A stretch of 64,000 nt of DNA, from NCBI GenBank assembly GCA_017307735.1, contig JAFKGR010000015.1, forward strand, positions 1 through 64,000, read 5' to 3'. Each line of letters opens with the position of its first letter. Position 1 is the first letter of the stretch. Below are positions 28,259-35,803 of this stretch, piece after piece. The stretch is from Chitinophagaceae bacterium (GTDB lineage: Bacteria > Bacteroidota > Bacteroidia > Chitinophagales > Chitinophagaceae). Made by a program: the position numbers and the translations under genes. The notes beneath the pieces were generated by a model. The model was not told the DNA's origin. It made no database searches and was given only the letters and a program-made list of their open reading frames with translations.

Positions 28259-29545
28259 ATGAAAATTCTTTTTCTGATATCATCTCTTTTGATTGCTCAA
28301 TCCGGGTTTTGCCAGCGAACACATTTTCATCACCCGGAAACATCTTACAAACAAACAGGATCAGATGAAAACGCACTAACGGTAGTGAACAGAGGTAATC
28401 ATTATCCTTGGGCTCTAGATTTGAAAAATGCAAATCCTATTCGAAAGAAAAAAGTAAATGAACAGGATAACATAATTCCCCGCGCGACAAATCCGGGAGA
28501 AATAAATCCGTTGTTGAGTAACGATCATGAAACGCTGGAGCGGCAACTGAAATTGATTAAAGTAAAAGAAAACAACAATAATCTTTCCGGGATCATTCAG
28601 AATTACCTGGAGGCAAGCAAAAGTCTGGAACGTTTGGGAGATTATAAATCCGCATTGGAGTTTCAGAAAAAAGCATTGTGGGCTTACAGTTCTGTTACAA
28701 CAGCAGAAAACAGTAGAATTCTTCCTGCTTTTTTTTCAAAGTTTCAGTACCAAAAGGAAGAAGAAATGATTGCATCGCAGCGTAATGAAATCATTCAGCA
28801 AAAAAAAGTGCAAAGTCTGGAAGGCGGCATTCTTGCCCTGTTGATAATTTTTATCATCTTCGGAATTATTACTTACCGTGCCCGTACCAGAAGGAACCTG
28901 TTGCTGGAAACAAAAAATGAAGAGAATGAATTGCTCCTCAAAGAAATTCATCACCGTGTTAAAAATAATCTTGAAGTGGTGAGCAGTTTATTGGCGCTTC
29001 AATCGGCGAGGTCGGATGATCTCAATACCAGGAATGCCATGAAGGAAAGTCAGAACCGGGTGCGTGCAATTGGAATGGTGCATCAGAAATTGTATCAGGG
29101 TGAAAATTCTGAAACCATAGAGATGAGAGATTATTTTTTGGACCTGGGTGAAAATATTTTGGATTCATTCGGGGCTGTGGGAAAAGTAAAACTTGCATTG
29201 CCCATGGAAAGGCTGGAACTTAACCTTGAAACAGCCGTACCACTTGGTTTGATTGTGAATGAACTGATACTGAATATCCTGAAGTATGCATTTCCTCCGG
29301 GACAAATTGGAAATATATGGATCAGGCTTGAAAAACGGATAAATGATATCCTCCATCTTGAAGTGTCTGATGACGGAATTGGCAAATCGGGCCACACAAA
29401 AGGCACAGGCTTCGGTTCGCAATTAATCTCCCTCCTTACCCGCCAGCTCGGCGGAATGATGCATGAAGAATCGAAAGATGGCACACGGATTTATTTTGAT
29501 TTCAAAATGAATAAAATGAGTCAAAAATCTATCTGTAAAGTTTAG
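28259..29545 (+). CDS. Sensor histidine kinase, HisKA_2 type (partner of LytTR regulator)
   Basis: A 428-residue kinase. The ATG at 28259 is preferred over TTG 28241 because it starts a signal peptide (MKILFLISSLLIAQSGFCQ). Residues up to about 180 include a short TPR-like helical region, followed by a membrane helix (LEGGILALLIIFIIFGIITY). The dimerisation domain is the HisKA_2 type: EIHHRVKNNLEVVSSLLALQ, with H231 as probable phosphoacceptor. The HATPase has the N box NELILNILKYAF and the glycine motif GTGFGSQLIS. Unlike the other kinases in the window, it belongs to a different subfamily. It probably phosphorylates the regulator encoded just upstream. Confidence 0.93.
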   Translation: MKILFLISSLLIAQSGFCQRTHFHHPETSYKQTGSDENALTVVNRGNHYPWALDLKNANPIRKKKVNEQDNIIPRATNPGEINPLLSNDHETLERQLKLIKVKENNNNLSGIIQNYLEASKSLERLGDYKSALEFQKKALWAYSSVTTAENSRILPAFFSKFQYQKEEEMIASQRNEIIQQKKVQSLEGGILALLIIFIIFGIITYRARTRRNLLLETKNEENELLLKEIHHRVKNNLEVVSSLLALQSARSDDLNTRNAMKESQNRVRAIGMVHQKLYQGENSETIEMRDYFLDLGENILDSFGAVGKVKLALPMERLELNLETAVPLGLIVNELILNILKYAFPPGQIGNIWIRLEKRINDILHLEVSDDGIGKSGHTKGTGFGSQLISLLTRQLGGMMHEESKDGTRIYFDFKMNKMSQKSICKV

Positions 29546-29904
29546 CCGGGTTGAAATATAACTTTACTTCTTTGAAGAATTTTTCGTTTACCGTTTTTCT
29601 TTTCATTGAATATCCTCTGAAGGTTGTATTTGACAGCATACGAAGTATTCTGCAATGCTTTTTTGTTTTTTTATACCATATCGGATAAAAAAAATTCCCT
29701 GTTCGGACATGGTTTTAACGTATTCGTCCTTAAATCAATCGTGTGATTTGTTGATTGTTTAGGTTTATGTAATCAATCCATCCCTGTCAAGCCGGTTTGC
29801 TTCCCTTGTTTCCATTGTTTTTTTTCTCCCGTAAAAAGGAAAGACTGGTGTTAATTCTAATCCCGAATGAGAACTAATTGAAGTCATAAAAAACCCTAAA
29901 TAAA
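29546..29904. other. 359-bp intergenic region
   Basis: No gene seen. A palindrome-like TTTTATACCATATCGGATAAAA occurs near 29669. T-rich stretches dominate, and the final 100 bp presumably hold the promoter of the GYD-domain gene. No shared leader motif is present here. Confidence 0.3.
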
Positions 29905-30243
29905 ATGGCAAAGTATTTAATCAGGGCAACCTACACTGCAGAAGGAATCAGGGGATTAATCAGATCGGGTGGGACAAACCGGAAACAGGCTATTGAAAAG
30001 ATGGTGAGCGATCTGGGCGGGAAACTCGAAACTTATTATTATGCATTTGGTGATCATGATGTATATGCCATCTGTTCTTTGCCCAATGTGGCCACAGCAG
30101 CGGCTATAGCACTGGCAATTAATTCATCGGGCCTGGTCACCATTACAACTACGGTTTTAGTGGAGCCCAAAGAGATTGACAAGGTAAAGGAGATATCTGT
30201 CAAATACATTTTGCCGGGAAGTGAAATCAAGGCAAAGAAGTAA
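29905..30243 (+). CDS. GYD-domain protein
   Basis: A 112-residue cytoplasmic protein of the GYD family, a small ferredoxin-like fold named after a Gly-Tyr-Asp motif. Recognisable parts are KYLIRATYTAEGIRGLIRSG, EKMVSDLGGKLETYYYAFGD and DVYAICSLPNVATAAAIALA. Biochemical function of the family is not established. It opens a run of small proteins ending with a cytochrome c at 34669. The next gene is 88 bp away and carries the shared leader motif. No signal peptide. The call is firm as a family; role unknown. Confidence 0.88.
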   Translation: MAKYLIRATYTAEGIRGLIRSGGTNRKQAIEKMVSDLGGKLETYYYAFGDHDVYAICSLPNVATAAAIALAINSSGLVTITTTVLVEPKEIDKVKEISVKYILPGSEIKAKK

Positions 30244-30279
30244 TACAGGAAAATATTTCCGGCAAATGAAGAAGTAATG

Positions 30280-30315
30280 CCGGGGCGCTTCCGAAAAGCC
30301 TTATGAGTAGGGAAA
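30280..30315 (+). promoter_or_regulatory. Shared 5' leader motif, copy 1
   Basis: GGGGCGCTTCCGAAAAGCCT is followed directly by TATGAGTAGGG and ends 19 bp before the ATG at 30332. Two small hairpins are possible: GGC...GCC and CC..TA-GAG-TAGG. The same pattern recurs at 30963 and 32466. It is best viewed as an RNA leader element or an operator. Confidence 0.6.
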
Positions 30316-30331
30316 ATTAAAAATTTCAACA

Positions 30332-30880
30332 ATGAAAAAAGTTTCAAAACAATTTTTTATTCTGTTAGTTGGGGGACTGATTTTTATTTCGTGCAAGAAC
30401 GGGAATAATACAAAATCTTCCAACGGTGCTAATGATTCTGCTGCAGTTGCCTCAGTTAACCAGGAAATGAACTATCCATACAAAATTGATCATCCTGATT
30501 ATTGGGAAACCGGCAGCCAGCAAAATACCTTCAATGCGTTAAGCGCACTCAAGGCATGGGAGAATGGAAACATAGGCCAGTCGCTGACCTATTTTGCTGA
30601 TACTGTACATGTACAATTTGACGGTATTGATAAAAAGGTACCCAGGGATACATTTGGTTTAATGATCACCCCGAATAAGTCGATAAAAAAGATTTCGGTG
30701 AAAATGCAGGATTGGGAATCTGTGATTTCGAAAGATAAAAAGGAAGAGTATGTAACACTGTGGTACAGGCAGTATGATGAAAATGCAAACGGTAAGAAAG
30801 ATTCAGTCGATGTTATCAACGACATTAAAATGAAGGATGGAAAAATTATCGGATTAGATGAGTACAAACGTAAACTATAA
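30332..30880 (+). CDS. SnoaL-like lipoprotein
   Basis: A 182-residue lipoprotein (signal ending LIFISC). The mature part resembles the SnoaL/NTF2-like fold: a helix-rich start (NTFNALSALKAWENGNIGQS), then LTYFADTVHVQFDGIDKKVP and strands such as VISKDKKEEYVTLWYRQYDE. Such domains hold a hydrophobic pocket and may act as isomerases, binding proteins or unknown regulators. It lies second in the small-protein cluster and is preceded by the shared leader motif. A related NTF2-like protein occurs at 31819. Function is not assigned. Confidence 0.72.
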   Translation: MKKVSKQFFILLVGGLIFISCKNGNNTKSSNGANDSAAVASVNQEMNYPYKIDHPDYWETGSQQNTFNALSALKAWENGNIGQSLTYFADTVHVQFDGIDKKVPRDTFGLMITPNKSIKKISVKMQDWESVISKDKKEEYVTLWYRQYDENANGKKDSVDVINDIKMKDGKIIGLDEYKRKL

Positions 30881-30962
30881 CCTTAGTGCCATCAAGACCA
30901 GCATTCACAACGAAGAAAAGATTACCAACCCAATTATGATAATTTCTGCAATGAACCAATGC

Positions 30963-30996
30963 AGGGCGTTTCCGAAAAGCCTTACGAGTAGGAAAA
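30963..30996 (+). promoter_or_regulatory. Shared 5' leader motif, copy 2
   Basis: GGGCGTTTCCGAAAAGCCTT followed by ACGAGTAGGAAAA, ending about 20 bp before the ATG at 31015. Differences from copy 1 lie in the loop and at one position of the second hairpin; the core CCGAAAAGCC and GAGTAGG are identical. Confidence 0.6.
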
Positions 30997-31014
30997 ACTA
31001 AAAAACCAAACACG

Positions 31015-31773
31015 ATGAAAAGGTTATTATTAATTGTATCAATTTTATTGCCCGCGCTATTAAATGCACAGCCCAAACCGGGTCAAAAAAACAAGAGCAT
31101 CTTTGAATTCCTGCGTCCTCTTCACGGGGATGCTGACAATTTTGAAAAAGGATTGGCGCATCACAATCAGACTTTTCACAACGGGAAAGATCCGGTCGAT
31201 ATTTATGAAGTATTAACAGGAGACCAGACCGGTGAATATGCTTTTGTGTATCGTAATTTCTATACCTGGAGTGACGTTAAAAATACCACCCAGGCGGCGG
31301 AAAACAAGGACCACGCTGCAGACTGGGATCAGAATGTGGCAAAATACGCAGAATCCAATTCGCCCCGTGTGTTTTATGAAATGAGTGAAGACAGCTATCT
31401 GCCACCCGATATGTCAAACTTCAACACTGATATTCAAGGTGTCTATTTGCTTGAACCCACTCCGGGCAAAGAAGATGTTTTCTATGCAGGTCTTAAAAAA
31501 ATAAAAGAGATGTATAAGAAAACCAATTCAAAAAATTATTACATCATTCAAAACAGAATATTTGGAAAAGGAAATCAGACCATGGTTGCGTTTCCCTTAC
31601 CTGAAGGATGGAAATCCTTTGAGCCTGACCCGGCTAATGAGTGGCCGGTCATGTTTAAGAAAGCCTTTCCCAATGAGGATTATAAGGCATGGAATAAAAA
31701 ATTCTCCGACTCTCAAAAGTCCTTCGACTCGTTTGTAGTAAAGTGGAGAAAAGACCTGAGCTCTCCCATGTAA
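31015..31773 (+). CDS. Exported protein of unknown function
   Basis: A 252-residue protein with a signal peptide (MKRLLLIVSILLPALLNAQ). I do not recognise the family. The mature part has strand-like segments (DPVDIYEVLTGDQTGEYAFV, FYTWSDVKN) and many aromatic residues (NFYTW, NYYIIQNRIFG, EWPVMFKKAFP), compatible with two stacked alpha/beta domains, one possibly resembling the barrels of small ligand-binding proteins. It is preceded by the shared leader motif and followed after 45 bp by an NTF2-like protein, so it belongs to the same probable regulon as the genes at 30332 and 32516. Confidence 0.7.
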   Translation: MKRLLLIVSILLPALLNAQPKPGQKNKSIFEFLRPLHGDADNFEKGLAHHNQTFHNGKDPVDIYEVLTGDQTGEYAFVYRNFYTWSDVKNTTQAAENKDHAADWDQNVAKYAESNSPRVFYEMSEDSYLPPDMSNFNTDIQGVYLLEPTPGKEDVFYAGLKKIKEMYKKTNSKNYYIIQNRIFGKGNQTMVAFPLPEGWKSFEPDPANEWPVMFKKAFPNEDYKAWNKKFSDSQKSFDSFVVKWRKDLSSPM

Positions 31774-31818
31774 TTCCGGGTTTGTTCAAACGAAATTTGA
31801 AAATTTAAATCAAACAAA

Positions 31819-32298
31819 ATGAAAAAGATTCTTCTATCAACAGTTTTATTTCTGTTCGTTGTTACAGCCTTTTGCCAGGAGCAAAAAAACGGCACTATAT
31901 ACATTAAGCATCCCTATATTGAAGTGGTGAACCAGGCCACCAGGGATTACCTGGCTGATGATTTTTCAAAGACCAGTAATTATTATGCTGATTCTGCCAT
32001 GTGGTGGATTTCCGGAATGAGCAAGTTTGTTCCGCTGGCAGAAGCCCTGAAACTCTGGAAAGGTGATTTTGACAAGTTTGATGACATCAGGCAGGAGCCA
32101 AATGGTTATCCTGATTTTCTTCACTACATAAAAGACAATTCCATGATCGTTCAATCATGGTGGACATGGTCTGGAAAGTCAAAGAAAACGGGAGAAGTAA
32201 CCAAGGTCAGAATGGTCATGTTTGATGAATTCAATGTGGACGGAAAGATTACGAGAGAATATATTTTCGGAGATTTTTCGAAACTGGCAAACGAATAA
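31819..32298 (+). CDS. Exported NTF2/SnoaL-like protein
   Basis: A 159-residue protein with a signal peptide (LSTVLFLFVVTAFCQ). The pattern of a helix with RDYLADDFSKTSNYYADSAM, the tryptophan-rich MWWISGMSKFVPLAEALKLW and C-terminal strands (SMIVQSWWTWSG, RMVMFDEFNVDGKITREYIF) is that of the NTF2/SnoaL fold. It follows the unknown exported gene by 45 bp without a leader motif of its own, so it is probably translated from the same message. Role unknown; it may bind a small hydrophobic ligand (family-level inference). Confidence 0.75.
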   Translation: MKKILLSTVLFLFVVTAFCQEQKNGTIYIKHPYIEVVNQATRDYLADDFSKTSNYYADSAMWWISGMSKFVPLAEALKLWKGDFDKFDDIRQEPNGYPDFLHYIKDNSMIVQSWWTWSGKSKKTGEVTKVRMVMFDEFNVDGKITREYIFGDFSKLANE

Positions 32299-32465
32299 TT
32301 CCCTGCATTGCATCCGGGTTGATTGATTAAACTAAAAGTTTCTCATAAACTACAGGAGTAATCACTTTTGGTGAAGTTTATGTTCTCTCCCGGGGATGCA
32401 AAGAATGGAGAGGAATTTTTTGAGCAGGTATTATAAAAATGGAATCCAGCGACCATTTCAAAAAA

Positions 32466-32500
32466 CGGGGCGATGCCGAAAAGCCATACGAGTAGGAAAA
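32466..32500 (+). promoter_or_regulatory. Shared 5' leader motif, copy 3
   Basis: GGGGCGATGCCGAAAAGCCA followed by TACGAGTAGGAAAA, ending about 16-19 bp before the ATG at 32516. It keeps CCGAAAAGCC and ACGAGTAGG and changes three bases in the first loop. Confidence 0.6.
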
Positions 32501-32515
32501 TAAAATTTAAAGGTT

Positions 32516-32788
32516 ATGCCAAAATATGTCATTGAGCGGGAATTCCCCGGTGCAGGAAACCTGACCACCGATCAGTTAAAAGGCGTTTCACAAACCTCCT
32601 GCAGGGTATTGATTAGTATGGGGCCTCAGATTCAATGGGTGCACAGCTATGTGACCGGCGACAAGATTTATTGTGTTTACATAGCGCCCAATGAAGAGAT
32701 GGTTCGTGAACATGCAAAGCAGGGAGGGTTTCCTGCAAATTCAATAAGCGAGGTCGTGTCAATCATTGATCCGACTTCCGCTGAATAA
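32516..32788 (+). CDS. DUF4242 (nickel-binding-like) small protein
   Basis: A 90-residue cytoplasmic protein of the DUF4242 family, ferredoxin-like small proteins, one member of which binds nickel. Family features seen are MPKYVIEREFPGAGNLTTDQ, IQWVHSYVTGDKIYCVYIAP and the end VREHAKQGGFPANSISEV. It carries the third leader motif. As with GYD proteins, the biological role is unknown; the presence of both kinds of small ferredoxin-like proteins in one cluster is notable. Confidence 0.88.
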   Translation: MPKYVIEREFPGAGNLTTDQLKGVSQTSCRVLISMGPQIQWVHSYVTGDKIYCVYIAPNEEMVREHAKQGGFPANSISEVVSIIDPTSAE

Positions 32789-33053
32789 AAGTTTGGGGTG
32801 AGCAGGTTTTCAACAAGCGGTTTTGCATTATGGCGGCTGATTTTTTAATACAACGCCGCCATAAATGCCAAACCCGGACTGAGCACGCCATCATTTTAAA
32901 AACAGTCAGGAATTGCCCGCGTAACCTTGTTATTGCGATGGGTAGATGCCGGAGTAAACGAGGTTGCCTGTTCTTTGTTTCGGGATTGCATTTCCGTTCA
33001 CACGAAACTATTTGATGAAGTGTCCATTTACCAGGCAGGTGAAATAAAACAAT

Positions 33054-33989
33054 ATGCAAACAGTCGGAATCATTGGTGGGGCCGGATTTATCGGTAGTTA
33101 CATTACAAAGATATTTCTGGAAGAAGATTATGAAGTAAAGGCTTCTTCCACCCACATCGGCAACAAAAGCAGGTATGAACATCTGACCACATTTGTCAAT
33201 GCGGAGAACCTCAGGATTTGTGCACTGGATGTGCTCAATGAACAACAGTTACGTCATTTTGTGGAGGGATGCGATATCCTTGTTCACGCGGGGACCCCTT
33301 TTAAACTGGATGTAAAAGATCCGCAAAAAGAATTGTTTGAACCTACGGTTATGGGTACACTAAATTTTTTGGATGCAATTTCAAAATCAAAAAAATTAAA
33401 AAAAGTGGTATTTGTGGCATCTGTAGCGGCGTGGAATACTTCCTTTCCGCTGAATCCGGCATCTTGCCCGGCCGGACATGTTTTTTCAGAACAGGATATT
33501 CCTTACCTCAATGAGCAGGATCATCCCTATGCCCGGGCAAAATATATGGCCGATCAGGTAGTGCGAAAATATATTGTATCTCATCCGGATCTGCCTTATG
33601 AAATCACAACTGTATCGCCAACGATGGTCATTGGCAACCCGCTTTCTTCGAGAACCGATTCTACTTCAACGGGAATACAGTATTTGATAAAAAATAAAAT
33701 TCCTGCCAATCCCTTTATGGAGATGGTGTTCGGTTCGGATGCCATGTTTTCAATGGTGGATGTCAGAGATGTTGCGGAGGCGGTTTTTCAGGCGGCAACC
33801 ACTTTTGGGATACATGGCAAAAATTATTTAATAGCCAATGAAAGTTACAGGGTTTCTGATATTTCACTGATGCTGAATCATCAGCCGCCGATTAATGAAC
33901 CTGCGATTGTATATGACAGTTCACTGGCAAAAACCGATTTGGGTATTGCATTCATTTCAGCCAAAGAAACGCTGAATCATTGTGTGTAA
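33054..33989 (+). CDS. NAD-dependent epimerase/dehydratase-like protein
   Basis: A 311-residue extended short-chain dehydrogenase/reductase. The Rossmann motif GGAGFIGSYI is at the N-terminus, the active-site pair is YARAKYMA (Y-x-x-x-K), and the upstream VASVAAW contains the catalytic serine position. Related enzymes act on sugar nucleotides, steroids or flavonoids; I cannot narrow the substrate. The gene stands 265 bp after the DUF4242 gene and 47 bp before a cytochrome c gene. The 265-bp gap holds no convincing gene. Confidence 0.87.
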   Translation: MQTVGIIGGAGFIGSYITKIFLEEDYEVKASSTHIGNKSRYEHLTTFVNAENLRICALDVLNEQQLRHFVEGCDILVHAGTPFKLDVKDPQKELFEPTVMGTLNFLDAISKSKKLKKVVFVASVAAWNTSFPLNPASCPAGHVFSEQDIPYLNEQDHPYARAKYMADQVVRKYIVSHPDLPYEITTVSPTMVIGNPLSSRTDSTSTGIQYLIKNKIPANPFMEMVFGSDAMFSMVDVRDVAEAVFQAATTFGIHGKNYLIANESYRVSDISLMLNHQPPINEPAIVYDSSLAKTDLGIAFISAKETLNHCV

Positions 33990-34036
33990 ATATTTCAATA
34001 GAAAAACTATCAAACTAAGAATTTAAAACAAAAATC

Positions 34037-34669
34037 ATGAAAAGATTATCCGTTTACTCACTCATTATTCTCGTGGGAGGAATTTTTATTTTTTCCAGAT
34101 GTAATTCCGGCCAGGCGGGCAAGGGCAAGGAAGCATCAGACTCAACAACGACACCGGCTGCTGTTGCTTTTGGCGGATTTGAAAGCCAGGTGGCATGGGG
34201 AAAACACCTTGTCGCCATTGGTGGCTGCAATGATTGCCACACACCCAAGAAAATGGGACCAAACGGCCCCGAAAATAACATGGATCTGGAATTATCCGGA
34301 AATCCATCACAAGTGCCGCCGGCGGATGTCAACAGAAAAGAAATAGAGAGCAAAGGCTTGCTGGTTGGGAACAGCACTTTTACATCCTTTGTAGGACCGT
34401 GGGGTATTTCCTATGCGGCGAATATCACTTCCGATTCGACTACAGGAATCGGAACCTGGACATTCGAACAGTTTAAACGTGTTTTTAAAACCGGAAAATT
34501 TGGAGGGGCGCCCCAGGGAAGAAATGTGTTGCCACCGATGCCCTGGCAGGGGATCGGGCAAATGACTGACCCCGAATTGGAGGCTGTTTTCGCCTATCTG
34601 AAGTCAACCAAACCTGTGCACAATGTGGTTCCCTCTCCGCAGCCACCAGTTTTGGGAGTGAAAAAATAA
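34037..34669 (+). CDS. Monohaem cytochrome c, membrane-anchored
   Basis: A 210-residue exported cytochrome c. The N-terminal hydrophobic segment ends IFSRC, possibly a lipobox although arginine before the cysteine is atypical. One haem site CNDCH is at 64-68 with a long loop (NGPENNMDLELSGNP) before the rest of the fold. The likely methionine ligand is in NVLPPMPWQGIG. The C-terminal FAYLKSTKPVHNVVPSPQPP is typical of cytochromes that work with quinoprotein or alcohol-type dehydrogenases. A partner dehydrogenase is not next to it; the epimerase-like gene precedes it by 47 bp. Electron partner unknown. Confidence 0.86.
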   Translation: MKRLSVYSLIILVGGIFIFSRCNSGQAGKGKEASDSTTTPAAVAFGGFESQVAWGKHLVAIGGCNDCHTPKKMGPNGPENNMDLELSGNPSQVPPADVNRKEIESKGLLVGNSTFTSFVGPWGISYAANITSDSTTGIGTWTFEQFKRVFKTGKFGGAPQGRNVLPPMPWQGIGQMTDPELEAVFAYLKSTKPVHNVVPSPQPPVLGVKK

Positions 34670-34789
34670 TTAAATGAGGAAGCAGGTGGAATGATATTCT
34701 GGTATCAGGAAAGGAAACCATGAAAATGAATTTGCGTTTTTATGTGTTGCTAAGCTATGTCAATACAAAATGGAAAGTGATCCGCTGGT

Positions 34790-35583
34790 ATGCCTCATGG
34801 CGGATTTTATCTGCACTTTGTTCCATTCCTGCAAGCGATGATGTATGTGGGTAATCCCATAGAATTGAGTGCAGCACAAGTCAAATTAATTCAATCAATG
34901 GCCGATGCTTTCTCAACAGCATATTCGCGGTACGAAGAATTAAGAATTAAAAATGAGAAATTAAAAATTGAAGATGAAGAGGTAAATGATTCGCTAAATG
35001 ATTTGACACAGAATCTTGAAAAAATAAATTTTCATGGAAAAGGGCTGATGAGATTGTAAAAAATATATTGCAACATTCAAGAACCAGCATAGGGAAGAGA
35101 GAGCCGTCAAATATCAATGCGCTGGCGGATGAATATCTGCTGTTGAGTTATCACGGTTTGCGGGCCAAAGACCAGTCGTTCAATTCAGATTATAAATCGG
35201 AATTTGATCCAGCGGCAGGCAATTTGGATGTGGTTCCCCAGGATATTGGCAGGGTTGTTTTAAATCTTTTGAACAATGCATTTTATGCAGTAAATGAGAA
35301 GAAGAAAGAAATGGATGGCGCTTTCAGCCCGGCTGTATGGATAAGCACTAAGAAAATAGCAGATAAAGTGGAAATCCGTGTGAAAGATAATGGTTCAGGT
35401 ATTCCTGAATCGTTGCGTGACAAAATCTTCCAGCCATTTTTCACCACGAAACCTACAGGCAAAGGAACAGGATTGGGATTGAGCCTTAGCTATGATATCA
35501 TCAAGGCGCACGGAGGAAATCTGACAATTGAAAGCATAGAGAATGAAGGAACGGAGTTTACAATTCAATTGCCGGTGGGATAA
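34790..35583 (+). pseudogene. Broken histidine kinase (frameshift, missing phosphoacceptor)
   Basis: Two frames together give the end of a GAF-like kinase. 34790-35059 encodes NPIELSAAQVKLIQSMADAF, STAYSRYEEL and the linker RIKNEKLKIEDEEV. 35068-35583 encodes the ATPase domain ([31 protein letters not shown]). A one-base deletion near 35038-35043, in the codons for HGKRAD, joins them, since sister kinases read [10 protein letters not shown]. The phosphoacceptor segment [10 protein letters not shown] is missing altogether, so the protein could not autophosphorylate even if the frame were repaired. The 5' end also lacks a clear start and sensor part. It sits 220 bp before the intact kinase at 35804. 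Confidence 0.85.
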
Positions 35584-35803
35584 ACCTTCAAAGTTTAAAG
35601 AGAAATGTAGCCGAGTACCACCGGTGGGGGTTGTAACAACGGAATTCAATCCGTTGGAATGAAATGTGAAAAAAGCAAATTCAGATGTATGGTATCGGAA
35701 GATTTTGTAACTATGGGTTCCAATCCATTGAAAAAATGAAATTTGCTAAACCGTCAGTGTTTCAAAAACAAAGAATAGAACCACAATCAATTAAATTCTT
35801 CAA

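Noticed and set aside
30280..32500. Known riboswitch or T-box leader
   Set aside because: The motif is too short and has no recognised aptamer core, so it is reported as an unassigned leader motif only.
32830..33015. 61-codon open frame before the epimerase-like gene
   Set aside because: No motif, overlapped by opposite-strand frames, arginine- and cysteine-rich composition unlike neighbouring genes.
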